40,929 nucleotides of DNA from Bacteriovoracaceae bacterium. Lineage in GTDB: Bacteria > Bdellovibrionota > Bacteriovoracia > Bacteriovoracales > Bacteriovoracaceae. The DNA is taken from the NCBI GenBank assembly GCA_016786485.1, contig JAEUWD010000016.1:1-40929 (forward strand). Direction: 5' to 3'. The notes under the pieces are model-generated. The model saw only the letters and a list, made by a program, of their open reading frames with translations. It ran no database searches and was not told where the DNA came from. Below are positions 23,601 through 30,410 of the stretch, piece by piece. The translations under genes were made by a program, and so were the position numbers. The first letter of the stretch is position 1. The number at the start of each line of letters is the position of its first letter.

Positions 23601-23694
23601 AAAAAGAATCAGAAACCCGGCCTAAGTCATGCGACTTAACTCTTTGGTTGTACCAAAAATTTAACCAGTTCTTAAATTTCACTCTCTTATCCAC
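14611..23694 (-). CDS. Giant Ig-like repeat surface lipoprotein (about 3,027 residues)
   Basis: The N-terminus ends in a lipobox (LFIASC, Cys44), so it should be lipidated and shown on the surface. The body is a string of beta-rich units of invasin/filamin-like type: I count 22 places with a D-x-x-x-N motif such as DQWGN, DIYGN or DVYGN preceded by alternating hydrophobics, one per unit. The C-terminal third includes a run of near-identical units with TDPS, AAVAGLATFN and FNITPG. The last about 90 residues (LSFGSVAIDTSQDYVFRNTG) resemble an ASPM/HYDIN-like 'choice-of-anchor D' domain. Likely an adhesin or stalk. The start could be GTG at 23694 or, with a better SD, GTG at 23682. Confidence 0.88.
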   Translation of the reverse strand: MDKRVKFKNWLNFWYNQRVKSHDLGRVSDSFFSSLFILLFIASCSKGINLDQDTNELDSVTLTVNSGDGQFAPLNSTFTLPLRVQITGLADVENIPVYFEVVSGTSVTFATPIANTDVGGFAQTMVNSGASSGVSVISAKVFLATGTVEVFFNIFVTGTATQWRVTASTATPTAGVPFTITVEALIMPAALPDATINGNMELFFTSTNGSSPAPVAQAASLPADGLHNFVAGVATFPVTLFNSSENGADTFVVNVSGSGLVADNTANLQVLDNVPTKIRIVDTNVCNSTEITTFTITVPNPEYMYSFYYDAWDNCIEGIAATGDWGKTFPDGGLNFMAPFNFTNTQTIRLDPYVVNTGTISVVGDPPYNALTDTTGLVTIDDGSPDHFIITGFGTEGNFTFTAGTPLQVRLEARDIRGNVATAYDGSNLPLNWSTTGTATVPPAALPVAANAPSIPTNGALYNFSQGVLIPPRPTTTFFRTSENPDLTVNDGVLIGNSGPLTINNTAHTYNLVRSAAAGAGGDANTFVATAATRTADDSYNLYCATYDSYGNYLIDSAAAIWSETSAPAAVMVLGGNVTPGAGPVSAVTFAPTLVGTGTLTCTVGAISDNTGLFTIVPGAPKSWGIDGGSGDGLAFTETAGTLWSFNVNLYDSDGNFASNYTNAAYPVQLNYIGSTVLDSSLPSEITPTYTQPRIETTPGVFKATNLNIVSGTATVANNLLINDTEAADEPRLVLIDPSFVITTALSGLITVNQGPLAFMSIRTANNNGGVPVSAATTMTTDTALALYAAGYDNSGNYIGDQNSNWSAVAPVGNCVAGDLTPVPGPITATQRVNFDADTAPGTCTITTQIGAVSDNTGAITISNGVATNFLVQQVGGSTTVTAGTPFNVRITARDADLNQVLNYTPLAVYTFTHTNGASPEGTAPSVFPLVTADWSSGQATVTNVTVYDAVTTTPFTITATGGAVTGTSANLTVNPNTLHHYATRNPVGPYVADSASGFQVEVQARDQWGNPTTTGIGANVNLSMVRTADEALVGTIGGGSALVFGPGSSATYSGLTYGVSHAVQIVATDTGSVTTPAAQRTTATFTPVANTVTSYSLINIPNSATAGAGFTARIQANDIAGNVITGLDALLGTYNFTTASPAATTPVPYSIAPSHHTGVIPFTSGVSDPINFNFFAEESINKNLITVNDGLGDSGNGGAGSITIDADVLHHYANLVSPGAINADGVSTFSATITARDIYGNIATGDSNIDLIPFHITPQTVGNLGGSTTNLNLVSGTHTVSDLTYDVFGTMELRVTGGSVTMNSVRSFDYTFNAVIGSLDHYEITFASPVTAGNTLALTVTAKDASNNTLTGLDATLNARTFTITNFGTSQEGDTPTLPTTPSVAFAGGVATFNVVPRLAEVIAIGNIDIIDSGAISGTSTIALTVNPDAADHIVFTGNNTGTADNTTNYALTIQSRDQFGNPVATGNAADASLDLLPVRIFGAVNVGPLTGTGITTIDLQNNATVTINDIRYQVPHTVRWGFTTASSVAIDNALSVVVAWQMSTGSVASYTLVPSATTDLVAGTARTYTLTAFDGAGNNFIGEQAILNTINYTFTTNAQCDAPNASFTAAANDPANGTVVYNAAGTATLTWNFYNSESGLCNDVVGDVTYTDTTNTLGPFNPTARFNIIPNVADHFTTTVPGGFSATGSANGTNQTTTAVDITLEDVYGNDTTDATFIGVGYLALNKVSGYGALNGTLRACSPANGDGCGGLAQDITTIPLNFSATAVQRIHDLSYTVGNVVEIIATNGAITTTGALATNLTFNSVAGTVASYTFEKDAPLTGTAGTAQSWTVTAYDLPGNIMTGAANQTVLSALTMTITDMSAGALNSPEGTAPSLPGAGTQAWTALGTFTYTNLLTFYDAAVNVLAGNIRISDGTVSVTNTNAVVMSPGTANHVHASHVGFAGTESANGTTDADSVVTFTMHDTWGNPTTTATPVTMSLAFVANNGYTAPTTGTMTGTLTDGGATANITGLALDFSASSTDQLFDLGYNVGHICEIRVTGAGIATAAADTQNLAWNSAVGTINNYLFAPVNASEAAGTHTWRLTARDAANNVMNDTGSGNQGFLISRTFTFNYNGGVQDAPDAGNTASVPVAGPLLWTAAGTVDVTGFNFYNASATVAIGHIDVNDGVIFQQNTSAQTITKAANAEVHFVTQPSNAVVNVNNAPSITARITDIYGNVDTAGGVNITLAIDTDPSGGVPNAANLVVTNPRTTAAGTGLATFNNARLRNAATGYRLRATSPAMVMDVSNTFDITPGANADVRFVSQPTNEVAGVVIAPNITVEHIDAWSNRTTSTANITLSIFTDPSVGATFGGTLTRAAVAGLATFNDITINKIGTGFVLRAVNGAFNDNSSTFNITPGPAASLTWFVQPSNVTTDNMIAPSMVIRILDANANLTTDTNNVTLSIFTDPSVGATLGGTVTRAAVGGVATFNDIDINKIGNGFVLRADRAPSVGAVNSAAFNVTPGADNRVSFVQEPTNVVAGANIAPSITVEILDADLNRTTSTSNVNLVFSTDPSAGVATLGGTLTQAAVAGLATFNNINIDKAFPSYRLEANSGVLTIDLSAFFDVTPAAKSDIRFITQPSNVTTDNNIAPSMTVEIIDVYGNRTADTDNITLSINTNPGGSVLGGTAMQAAVAGLATFNDINLDKVGTNYNLLATSGGFTDTSANFNVTHGVLDHLSWTTQPVSNETINKNFATQPVVELLDADNNRITTGVQATSTINITDTACAGGTSPGAIAGGSVAAVAGVATFTTLQYSAAGTVSFQARDAGMAAPALCMSGTTVVYDTLQILPPGGMNSNDTFTYVVAGGVPPLVGANFSTNNSGAIITSGPYACAPDICYDIQVGADGGMNDTFQVFDSAAVTNTDTDTYAVSGGRLVLDGTSDPLSFGSVAIDTSQDYVFRNTGDVAIISATTTFTPVVGVYWSIVDGCNGAAIPVAGTCTISVTFLAGTGGVPAASGPHNADLQVTGDTGGDITITVSGSKP
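15195..17140 (-). repeat. Tandem Ig-like repeat units within the giant lipoprotein gene
   Basis: Six consecutive units of about 100 codons share opening FVTQPSN or FVQEPTN, the D-x-x-x-N motif, TDPS, GGT, AGLATFNDI and closing FNITPG. The four central units are most alike in both protein and DNA, which suggests recent duplication or recombination; the last unit is divergent. Such repeats can change in number between strains. Confidence 0.75.
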
Positions 23695-23884
23695 CTTAAC
23701 TAACTTCGTTTTCGGGTTTTTAAGGCCCTTTCATTAATATTTTGTTTATCTACCTGTCCTAAATTACCGACTTTGCGCAAATGGCCCATACCTTTTACAA
23801 TAAAATTAGACCCTTAACGCTTATATCTATTGTATTCTGAAACCTAGTTTTACGAGTTTTCAGAGACTTAGATGGGATTTAAAA

Positions 23885-26083
23885 GTGAAGTTGTTCTTAG
23901 GCCTACAACTATTGTTGCTAGCTGCGCCCGTAATGGCCCAATATAATCGATTTAGCTCGAAGTACGAAAGCTTTGGGCGTGTCTTTTATGATGCTAATAA
24001 AAACGGACAAAAAGAAGATATTGAGACGGGAATTGGCAGTGTGACGATTCATGATGAGGAAGGAAATAAGGCCGTTTCTCGCCCGGATGGAAGCTTTAGT
24101 CTCTACACCGATCGTAAAGAAACCTTTATACGCATCAAGCTTGATTTAAATACTCTTCCGCCCGGATCAATTCTCACCACTCCACCCGAACATTATGTGA
24201 ATTTGGATGGATCACAATTAAGCCAACTCGATTTTGGGATGACATACCCAGAAGAAGAAACAATTTTTGGTCGCCCCCATCACGAAAAATATCAATATTA
24301 TTTTAGTCATCCCTATTCTATCAAACACACTTTCACGCTGAAAGAAGATGGAATTTATTTTAACGATAATCTTTGGTTGCAGTTTAGTAGCACTGAAGGT
24401 CGCAAAGAAATGCAAATTCGTTTTGATACAAACACATTAATTTTCGACGAGTATATTCTGAAAGACTACTTACGTTTTTTAGATTTAAACGCCCACCAAA
24501 TTCGCCAAATCAATTTACTCGTTCCAGATACGAGTGACAAAAATATCGATCTGCTTTCACGTGAACTTCGAGTCAAAACCATCCGCTCAAAAGTCGAACA
24601 ACAGAAAATCTTCTTCCGTAAAACCAACCGCAGTCTGGATCCGGGAGTGATGATTGCACAAATCGAAATGATAAAGCGCGACCTTCTCTCTGAAGCTTGT
24701 ACGCTTAATGTTTTAGAGATTTCTCAAAAAGTGGGATACCGTGATTCTTTTGTTTTTGAAGCTGACCCTTTTAAAGAACACAAAGGGAAAGTCCTGTGTG
24801 ATGGAGTCGCGTATTCTTTTGTGATTCCAAAAGCTAAATTGCAAAAAGCAGTACATGGATTAAATCGCATTTCCGATTTTGTTTATTATAAAGATAAAGA
24901 ATTTATGCAGTTGGATTTTGAGACGACTTACAAATCAGAAGTCTATCACGACAATCAATTGCTTAAAAATAATCGCTTCTTAGTCGACATGGAGGACTTG
25001 GATGATGAGCTCCAATTCTTAGTCCAAGGACCAGATGGATATAAGTATAAAATCCCACTACAAATCGGCATTCCAGATATCTTAAAAGATAAAGTGGAAG
25101 ATCAAACACCGAAAGAATATCTTTCACTTTTTGAATCAAGATATTTAAAAGAGGCCCGCGATCGTCGCCTCTTTTTTCGTTTCAAAGGCGAAAATCTACA
25201 TAACGTGACTATTAACGGTCATACTTATACAGGTGAGGAAACTTCGCACATCGGATTTAATTTCGATGGAACACGAGAAGATGAATACAACTTTATGAAA
25301 GTGGAATACAAAACCGCTTCAGGCAGCAAAGAGATTTTCCGTTATGACTTTCCTGTTCTTTATGAATCTCGTTATTTTTTGCAGGCCAGTTACGGAACAT
25401 ACAACTTTAATCGTAACTCAAATAATATCTTCTCAGTAAACTCAGAAGCTAAAAATGTTCGTTATGCTGATGTTCGTTTCCGCTACTATCCAAAACGTTG
25501 GTGGGGACTTGGACTCTCTTATGCCTGGGACGTAGATAAAATTATTCTTACTCAGTTGGCTGCTCCCAATGCCAAAATCCAAACTCGCCATAATGATCTT
25601 AAGATCGATTTATTAAGACGCTTCTATCAAGATGTGAATGAATTCAATACACTTAAATATACTGGCTTCTTTGGAATTGGTTACAAATCATTCGACCCAG
25701 GCACTCAGGTTTTAAGTTTTGATATCCCGGAAGATATTCTGGGACCACATCTTGGTGGTGAACTCTTGATCGAAGAAGCTTTTGGTAAAGAGTATATTGA
25801 TCTCTCGACTCAGCTACATTTCATCCTCGGAATTAATGATACTAATAACTATGCTCTTCAAGCTTCACAAGAATTGCATGTGAACTTAAACAAATTAGGT
25901 AAATTCTTTGGAATTACACCCTATTACAATCATCATTTCCGCTATGGATCGACTTTCCAAAAATTCCGTTTAGTCTTTGGCCTTCACTTCAAATTAGACA
26001 ATGCTGTCCTGGCAAATGCCAATCGCGGAGAAGTCCGAGAGAATCAGTATGCCGGAACCGTAGGCCTTAACTTTCAATACTAG
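23885..26083 (+). CDS. Outer-membrane beta-barrel protein with N-terminal SdrD-like domain
   Basis: A 732-residue exported protein with a signal peptide ending VMAQ. Residues 30-115 match the SdrD B-type or Cna B-like repeat: GRVFYDANKNGQKEDIETGI followed by RPDGSFSLYT, with the acidic DxNxNG calcium-type loop. The central part is unassigned. From about 500 the chain alternates aromatic and polar residues in strand-like blocks (VRYADVRFRYYPKRWWGLGLSYAW) and ends in Phe-Gln-Tyr, as outer-membrane barrels do. It probably exposes or exports an adhesive domain. The start is GTG with GGGAT upstream. It is divergent from the giant lipoprotein gene and may serve it, but that is inference. Confidence 0.75.
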   Translation: MKLFLGLQLLLLAAPVMAQYNRFSSKYESFGRVFYDANKNGQKEDIETGIGSVTIHDEEGNKAVSRPDGSFSLYTDRKETFIRIKLDLNTLPPGSILTTPPEHYVNLDGSQLSQLDFGMTYPEEETIFGRPHHEKYQYYFSHPYSIKHTFTLKEDGIYFNDNLWLQFSSTEGRKEMQIRFDTNTLIFDEYILKDYLRFLDLNAHQIRQINLLVPDTSDKNIDLLSRELRVKTIRSKVEQQKIFFRKTNRSLDPGVMIAQIEMIKRDLLSEACTLNVLEISQKVGYRDSFVFEADPFKEHKGKVLCDGVAYSFVIPKAKLQKAVHGLNRISDFVYYKDKEFMQLDFETTYKSEVYHDNQLLKNNRFLVDMEDLDDELQFLVQGPDGYKYKIPLQIGIPDILKDKVEDQTPKEYLSLFESRYLKEARDRRLFFRFKGENLHNVTINGHTYTGEETSHIGFNFDGTREDEYNFMKVEYKTASGSKEIFRYDFPVLYESRYFLQASYGTYNFNRNSNNIFSVNSEAKNVRYADVRFRYYPKRWWGLGLSYAWDVDKIILTQLAAPNAKIQTRHNDLKIDLLRRFYQDVNEFNTLKYTGFFGIGYKSFDPGTQVLSFDIPEDILGPHLGGELLIEEAFGKEYIDLSTQLHFILGINDTNNYALQASQELHVNLNKLGKFFGITPYYNHHFRYGSTFQKFRLVFGLHFKLDNAVLANANRGEVRENQYAGTVGLNFQY

Positions 26084-26179
26084 ACTGATTTACTCGCACA
26101 ACAATTAGCAAAAAAATCACTAATTATTTTTAACCAGAGTTCGAAAAGAAACTTAGACGAGCCGTTTAAAGGAGTCGTT

Positions 26180-28399
26180 TTGTACTTGAGAATTTTATCT
26201 ATTATCATCATTTTCGAATTGGTTGTACCAATGGGCGCTATCTCACAGGAGATGGAAGGCGATTGGAGCGTTGATTGGAAAGATGAGTTTTACTCTGAGT
26301 TAAAACAACAAAAGAAAGTAAAGCCAGAAATTAAGATGAAAGAGCTTGCTCCAAAGAAAGCTTTTAAACCGAAAGAAGATTTCGGCGAAGAAGTTTATAC
26401 TGAATCAAGCCAACCAGCTACGAATCCAGGTAAAGAACAAGACCAAGTTGTTCATATCGTCCAAAACGGTGATGAACTTATGCTGCTTTCAATTCAATAT
26501 TATGGAACACATCGCAAGTGGCAGCAAATTTTAAATCACAACCCAGAATTAAATCCTGGCGATTTAAAAGTAGGAACAAAAGTTGTTATTCCAATGGGTG
26601 CGACTGCTATCCCTATCGCTCACAAAAAATTTACAAAAAAAGAAATGGATTCTGGCAAAATTGTTTTCACAACTATTACTGGTAAAACCATTACCATCCC
26701 GGTTGCTGGTGACAAGTATCAAGTAGTAAAAGAAGCTGCTGGCCAAGGGACCATTACATTTATTTCAAAAGAAGGAAAACAAACGGTATTACCACAAGCT
26801 CAAGTAGCGGACCGTGCTCCAGCTTCTGCCAAGCCTGGTAAATATGATGAATACTTTGAAATGAAACACCCAGTTGGTAATGGTAAAATTAGCTTTATCT
26901 CAACTAATGGTGACCATGTTCAATTCAAAGTCGATGACAGTGGTGAACAAGAAGCTGTTATCCGCGAAGCTCTACAAAAAGGTCGTATTCTTTATTTATC
27001 TTCAAATAATAAGAAATATGAATTTGATTTTAATTCCGCTGAAGCTAGTCGCTCTCCAGCGAGTTTTGCCGCTGCAGAAAATGGTGGCGCTGTTCTTGAC
27101 GTAAAAGAAGATTTCGAAAAGTTAAAAGAAGAATACATTAAGTTAAAAGAAAAGAACGTCAAACTGGAAGAAGAACTTGTCACTAATATGGAAAATTCTG
27201 ACAAGTTAAAAGACTGGAACACGGAAAGACGTTTATTAAAAAGCGAAATTGATAAATTAAAAGAAGAACTAGCACAAAAAACTGATCAGAGTCGTAAAAT
27301 GGAATCTTCTCCAGCTTATTACATGCCTTCAATGCTTTCATATACTGATGATCAAGTCATGAGAGAGAAAACACAAATTTTAAATAAAAAACTTTGGGTT
27401 TATAAAAACAAAGATTTTAATAAGTGTGAACTACACTTTCCTTCAACAGAAGCAAACAAAGAAAAATCTTTCCGTGAGTTTGTGCTTTACTTAAACGAAC
27501 AGTTTGGAACAGATAAAGTTTTTGGTGACGCTGGCGAAGGCCGAGTTATCTTTGAATTACCAGGACGCGCGATTTATGGGGTTGATGCTCCGGGCGTAAG
27601 TCCAAACTATCAAGGCGTATTGGCCAAAATTTCAAACTTTTTAGAACAATTGCCAGTTGAAAGTATCCACTTCTCAGGTCTAACACGCTTTAAACGTGTA
27701 CAAAATGATCGTGGAGTTTATGTTGATGGAGATATTTTCACGATGAAGCAAACGATGGTGCTACAAGATCATTTTATTAATGAACTTGGATGGAAGCCAC
27801 AAGTTGTTTCTTCGGGAACAATGGGATTTTTAGAATCGCGTGGTGGAAATGACAAACGCTTTGATGTTGTTGTCACTTTCAGCCAAAAACCAAAAGAAGG
27901 TCGCTCAATTGCTAGCACCATTGCAGGAACAGAAGTTCTTCGTAATATCACGGATGAAATCTATCAACGCTTAAGTGAACCCAAATACGGCAAAGTTATG
28001 ATGACAGAAGATGGGCTAGAGCTTCACCTTGCTCGTCAGTACTTGTTTGCTAATGATGGTTTATCACTGACTGATGATGGAAAAAAGAAACTTGAAATTA
28101 TTATGAATATGTTCTCACTGGTAAACGATGCTAAATTCCAAGTAGCATGGGTGCCAGGTATGTTAGAAAAAGATGAAAAGAAAAATGAAAACCAAGCTCT
28201 ATTTGGAACATACAAATTGAAGCGCTTCTTAGAAGAAAACTATGCTTGGTCACGCGACCGTATTGAAATTGCTTATGTTAAACGTCAAAAGAATTTAGTT
28301 GATACCTACGAGTACGCTGATGATACTTACAATAAAAGAATCATCTTTAAATTAATGCCGCTTTCGATTAGTGTGCGTCAGTTGGGTGACCTGAAGTAA
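26180..28399 (+). CDS. Exported LysM protein with coiled coil and two OmpA-like regions
   Basis: A 739-residue protein with a signal peptide (about residues 1-22). Residues 90-139 form a LysM peptidoglycan-binding domain (VVHIVQNGDELMLLSIQYYG ... LKVGTKVVIP). Residues 308-370 are a Lys/Glu/Leu coiled coil. Two C-terminal regions look like OmpA/MotB domains, the first about 460-575 (ending GGNDKRFDVVVTF) and the second about 615-725 (beginning LFANDGLSLTDDGKKKLEII). It should bind the cell wall at up to three points. The start is TTG, supported by AAAGGAG five bases upstream. A receiver gene follows within 20 bases, so this envelope protein may be under phosphorelay control. Confidence 0.75.
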   Translation: MYLRILSIIIIFELVVPMGAISQEMEGDWSVDWKDEFYSELKQQKKVKPEIKMKELAPKKAFKPKEDFGEEVYTESSQPATNPGKEQDQVVHIVQNGDELMLLSIQYYGTHRKWQQILNHNPELNPGDLKVGTKVVIPMGATAIPIAHKKFTKKEMDSGKIVFTTITGKTITIPVAGDKYQVVKEAAGQGTITFISKEGKQTVLPQAQVADRAPASAKPGKYDEYFEMKHPVGNGKISFISTNGDHVQFKVDDSGEQEAVIREALQKGRILYLSSNNKKYEFDFNSAEASRSPASFAAAENGGAVLDVKEDFEKLKEEYIKLKEKNVKLEEELVTNMENSDKLKDWNTERRLLKSEIDKLKEELAQKTDQSRKMESSPAYYMPSMLSYTDDQVMREKTQILNKKLWVYKNKDFNKCELHFPSTEANKEKSFREFVLYLNEQFGTDKVFGDAGEGRVIFELPGRAIYGVDAPGVSPNYQGVLAKISNFLEQLPVESIHFSGLTRFKRVQNDRGVYVDGDIFTMKQTMVLQDHFINELGWKPQVVSSGTMGFLESRGGNDKRFDVVVTFSQKPKEGRSIASTIAGTEVLRNITDEIYQRLSEPKYGKVMMTEDGLELHLARQYLFANDGLSLTDDGKKKLEIIMNMFSLVNDAKFQVAWVPGMLEKDEKKNENQALFGTYKLKRFLEENYAWSRDRIEIAYVKRQKNLVDTYEYADDTYNKRIIFKLMPLSISVRQLGDLK

Positions 28400-28415
28400 C
28401 TAATAAGGAATCTAA

Positions 28416-28820
28416 GTGGGCAATGATGAAGAATCAAAAAAATTCGTCCTGATTGTCGAAGATGACCCACTAACTGTCGTTTACGTCCGAACCCTACTTG
28501 AGCCTCACGGCTATGAAGTCTATAGCGTCACCAATGGAAAAAATTGTTTGCAGGCATTGGCACAATACCAATTTGATCTACTGATTATTGATATGTTAAT
28601 GCCAGTTTATGATGGGCAATCAACCACAATCGATATTAAAAACAATAAAGATCTCAAGGATATTCCCATTGTCATTATCACGGCATCGGAAGAAGAAAAT
28701 GCTAAAGACAACGCCCTCTTTGCTGGGGCCGATGCTTTTTTAACTAAGCCGATAAAAAAAGATGAGATGTTAAAAACCTTAAAGCAAATGATTCAAAATA
28801 AGCCTATGAAAGCTGCCTAA
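28416..28820 (+). CDS. Single-domain response regulator (CheY-like)
   Basis: A 134-residue receiver with no output domain. It carries VEDDPLT (acidic pair), IIDMLMPVYDG (phosphoacceptor Asp), VIITASEE (switch Thr) and FLTKPIKKDE (conserved Lys). The start is GTG, with AAGGA seven bases upstream, 16 bases after the LysM protein gene, so it is co-transcribed with an envelope structural gene. That pairing recalls motility or polarity systems where a diguanylate-independent receiver controls a machine, but no kinase is present. Convergent with the amine oxidase gene. Confidence 0.9.
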   Translation: MGNDEESKKFVLIVEDDPLTVVYVRTLLEPHGYEVYSVTNGKNCLQALAQYQFDLLIIDMLMPVYDGQSTTIDIKNNKDLKDIPIVIITASEEENAKDNALFAGADAFLTKPIKKDEMLKTLKQMIQNKPMKAA

Positions 28821-28822
28821 AA

Positions 28823-30325
28823 TCAGATCGACGCTGGAGCTTTCGATGGAGCATTGGCTTTGAATTGTTGTGCTGAACTCACGGCCGCTTCCATAAAACC
28901 TAGCGTTTCATATTTGGTATGTTCACCGATAAAAATCCATTTGTGATCACTTTTTGCTTCTTCAAAATTCGAATAAATATGTTCGTAGTGCCCGACTGAA
29001 GGACAAGCATAACTTCCCTTCACAAATGGTGACTTACTCCAAGGCATATAAGTGTGCTTGATTATTTTGTTTGCATAACGATCAGTAAAATGAGTAACAT
29101 CTTTTACGAGATCTTCTACTCTCCGTGGAGTCTTATCCACAAAAAATTGAGTCATAATCGCCGTACTACCCGCTTGTAATCTAGTCGTATCCCATAAATT
29201 TAAATTTCCTTGGGCGACATAAATCGAACCATTACTTACCGGCTTATCTTTCGCCGCTTTTTTCCACCAAGCACTTTCAAAACCTAACATCAATTTACTA
29301 TTTTGGCCGTAGGTCATCCGCTCAATTGCTGTTTTCATATCTGGTGTAATCGAACGACTTTTTTTAATACCATCGACTTCCCTTAAAACACTGAATGGAA
29401 TAGAACAGATCACATTTTCTGCCGTCACCGTTTTACCATTGGCAAATTGTAACTGAATGCTATTTGTTTTTTCGCTAACTCCCACTAAAGTGTGTTCTAA
29501 ATGGTAATTCACTTTGTTTTTTGTTTTCTCAATCAATTTATAAATCAATTGAGAATTCCCGCCTTTAATCCGTGAAGCTTCATCACTTAAACCAAAAAGC
29601 GGAAAGGTTTTATTAGTTACTAAATCGGCTTTAAATAAATCTAAAAAATTTAATGAAGTTTGTAACTCGGCACTCTGACCATACTCAGCTTCATAGGCAA
29701 GGGTCAATAATGACAATAACCATTCAGGAGCTGCGTCTTTTAATTTCTTTTGTGCGAAATATTCAGCGAGAGAAATTTTATCCCATTTAAGTCTTTTTGT
29801 TTCATCACTACATTCAGCAATATCTCCAGCCACCATCGGTGCAATCGGCTTGAAGGCCGCAATCACCTCAGCTTCTGTATGTGGCAAGCCTTGTTTATCA
29901 TAGAAAAGTAACTGCTCTTCTTTATGATTGACTGGAAAGTATTCTATTTCACAACCCAACTCGCTCGCTAACGCAATCATCGAACTGTGATTCGTATCAA
30001 TTAGCTCCGCACCTAATTCACAAAATTGATTTCCAAGAAAATTTTCGCGAGTATAGATTCGTCCACCTAAACGAGTTGAAGCTTCATAAAGATCAACGAT
30101 ATAACCCTGTTGTTGTAGATAATAAGCGGAAGTTAAGCCAGCGACTCCTCCACCTAAAATAGTAATACGTTTATTAAAAGCTGAACCTTGTGACCATAAT
30201 TTAGTTGGAGATATTGTTGCTACAGCAGCTAGCTTGAAGGCGTTCATGAGTAACTGTCGACGTGAAAGTTTGAGTTCTGCTTTGACTATATTTTGGAGCT
30301 TATTCAATCCCTGATCGCGCGCCAT
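28823..30325 (-). CDS. Tat-exported flavin-containing amine oxidase
   Basis: A 500-residue flavoprotein. LSRRQLLMNAFKLAAVA (residues 20-36) is a twin-arginine signal, so the FAD-loaded protein should be exported folded. ITILGGGVAGLTSAYYLQQQ is the dinucleotide-binding Rossmann motif, with E81 as ribose-binding acid in DLYEAS, followed by RLGGRI. The C-terminus has FIGEHTKYETLGFMEAAVSS, the FAD-binding end of the monoamine oxidase family. It should oxidise an amine or amino acid and release H2O2, ammonia and an aldehyde or keto acid. The substrate is unknown. No terminator was seen between it and the receiver gene. Confidence 0.88.
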   Translation of the reverse strand: MARDQGLNKLQNIVKAELKLSRRQLLMNAFKLAAVATISPTKLWSQGSAFNKRITILGGGVAGLTSAYYLQQQGYIVDLYEASTRLGGRIYTRENFLGNQFCELGAELIDTNHSSMIALASELGCEIEYFPVNHKEEQLLFYDKQGLPHTEAEVIAAFKPIAPMVAGDIAECSDETKRLKWDKISLAEYFAQKKLKDAAPEWLLSLLTLAYEAEYGQSAELQTSLNFLDLFKADLVTNKTFPLFGLSDEASRIKGGNSQLIYKLIEKTKNKVNYHLEHTLVGVSEKTNSIQLQFANGKTVTAENVICSIPFSVLREVDGIKKSRSITPDMKTAIERMTYGQNSKLMLGFESAWWKKAAKDKPVSNGSIYVAQGNLNLWDTTRLQAGSTAIMTQFFVDKTPRRVEDLVKDVTHFTDRYANKIIKHTYMPWSKSPFVKGSYACPSVGHYEHIYSNFEEAKSDHKWIFIGEHTKYETLGFMEAAVSSAQQFKANAPSKAPASI

Positions 30326-30410
30326 AGTTGAATCAACGATATCAATGGAAAGTTCACTTGAAAAGACGAGGAGCGGCCTGCCGATACCTAAATATTTTCG
30401 TCAATTAATT

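Noticed and set aside
23738-23884. Specific regulatory sites between the divergent giant lipoprotein and SdrD-barrel genes
   Set aside because: Divergent promoters must be here, but no element is good enough to assign a position.
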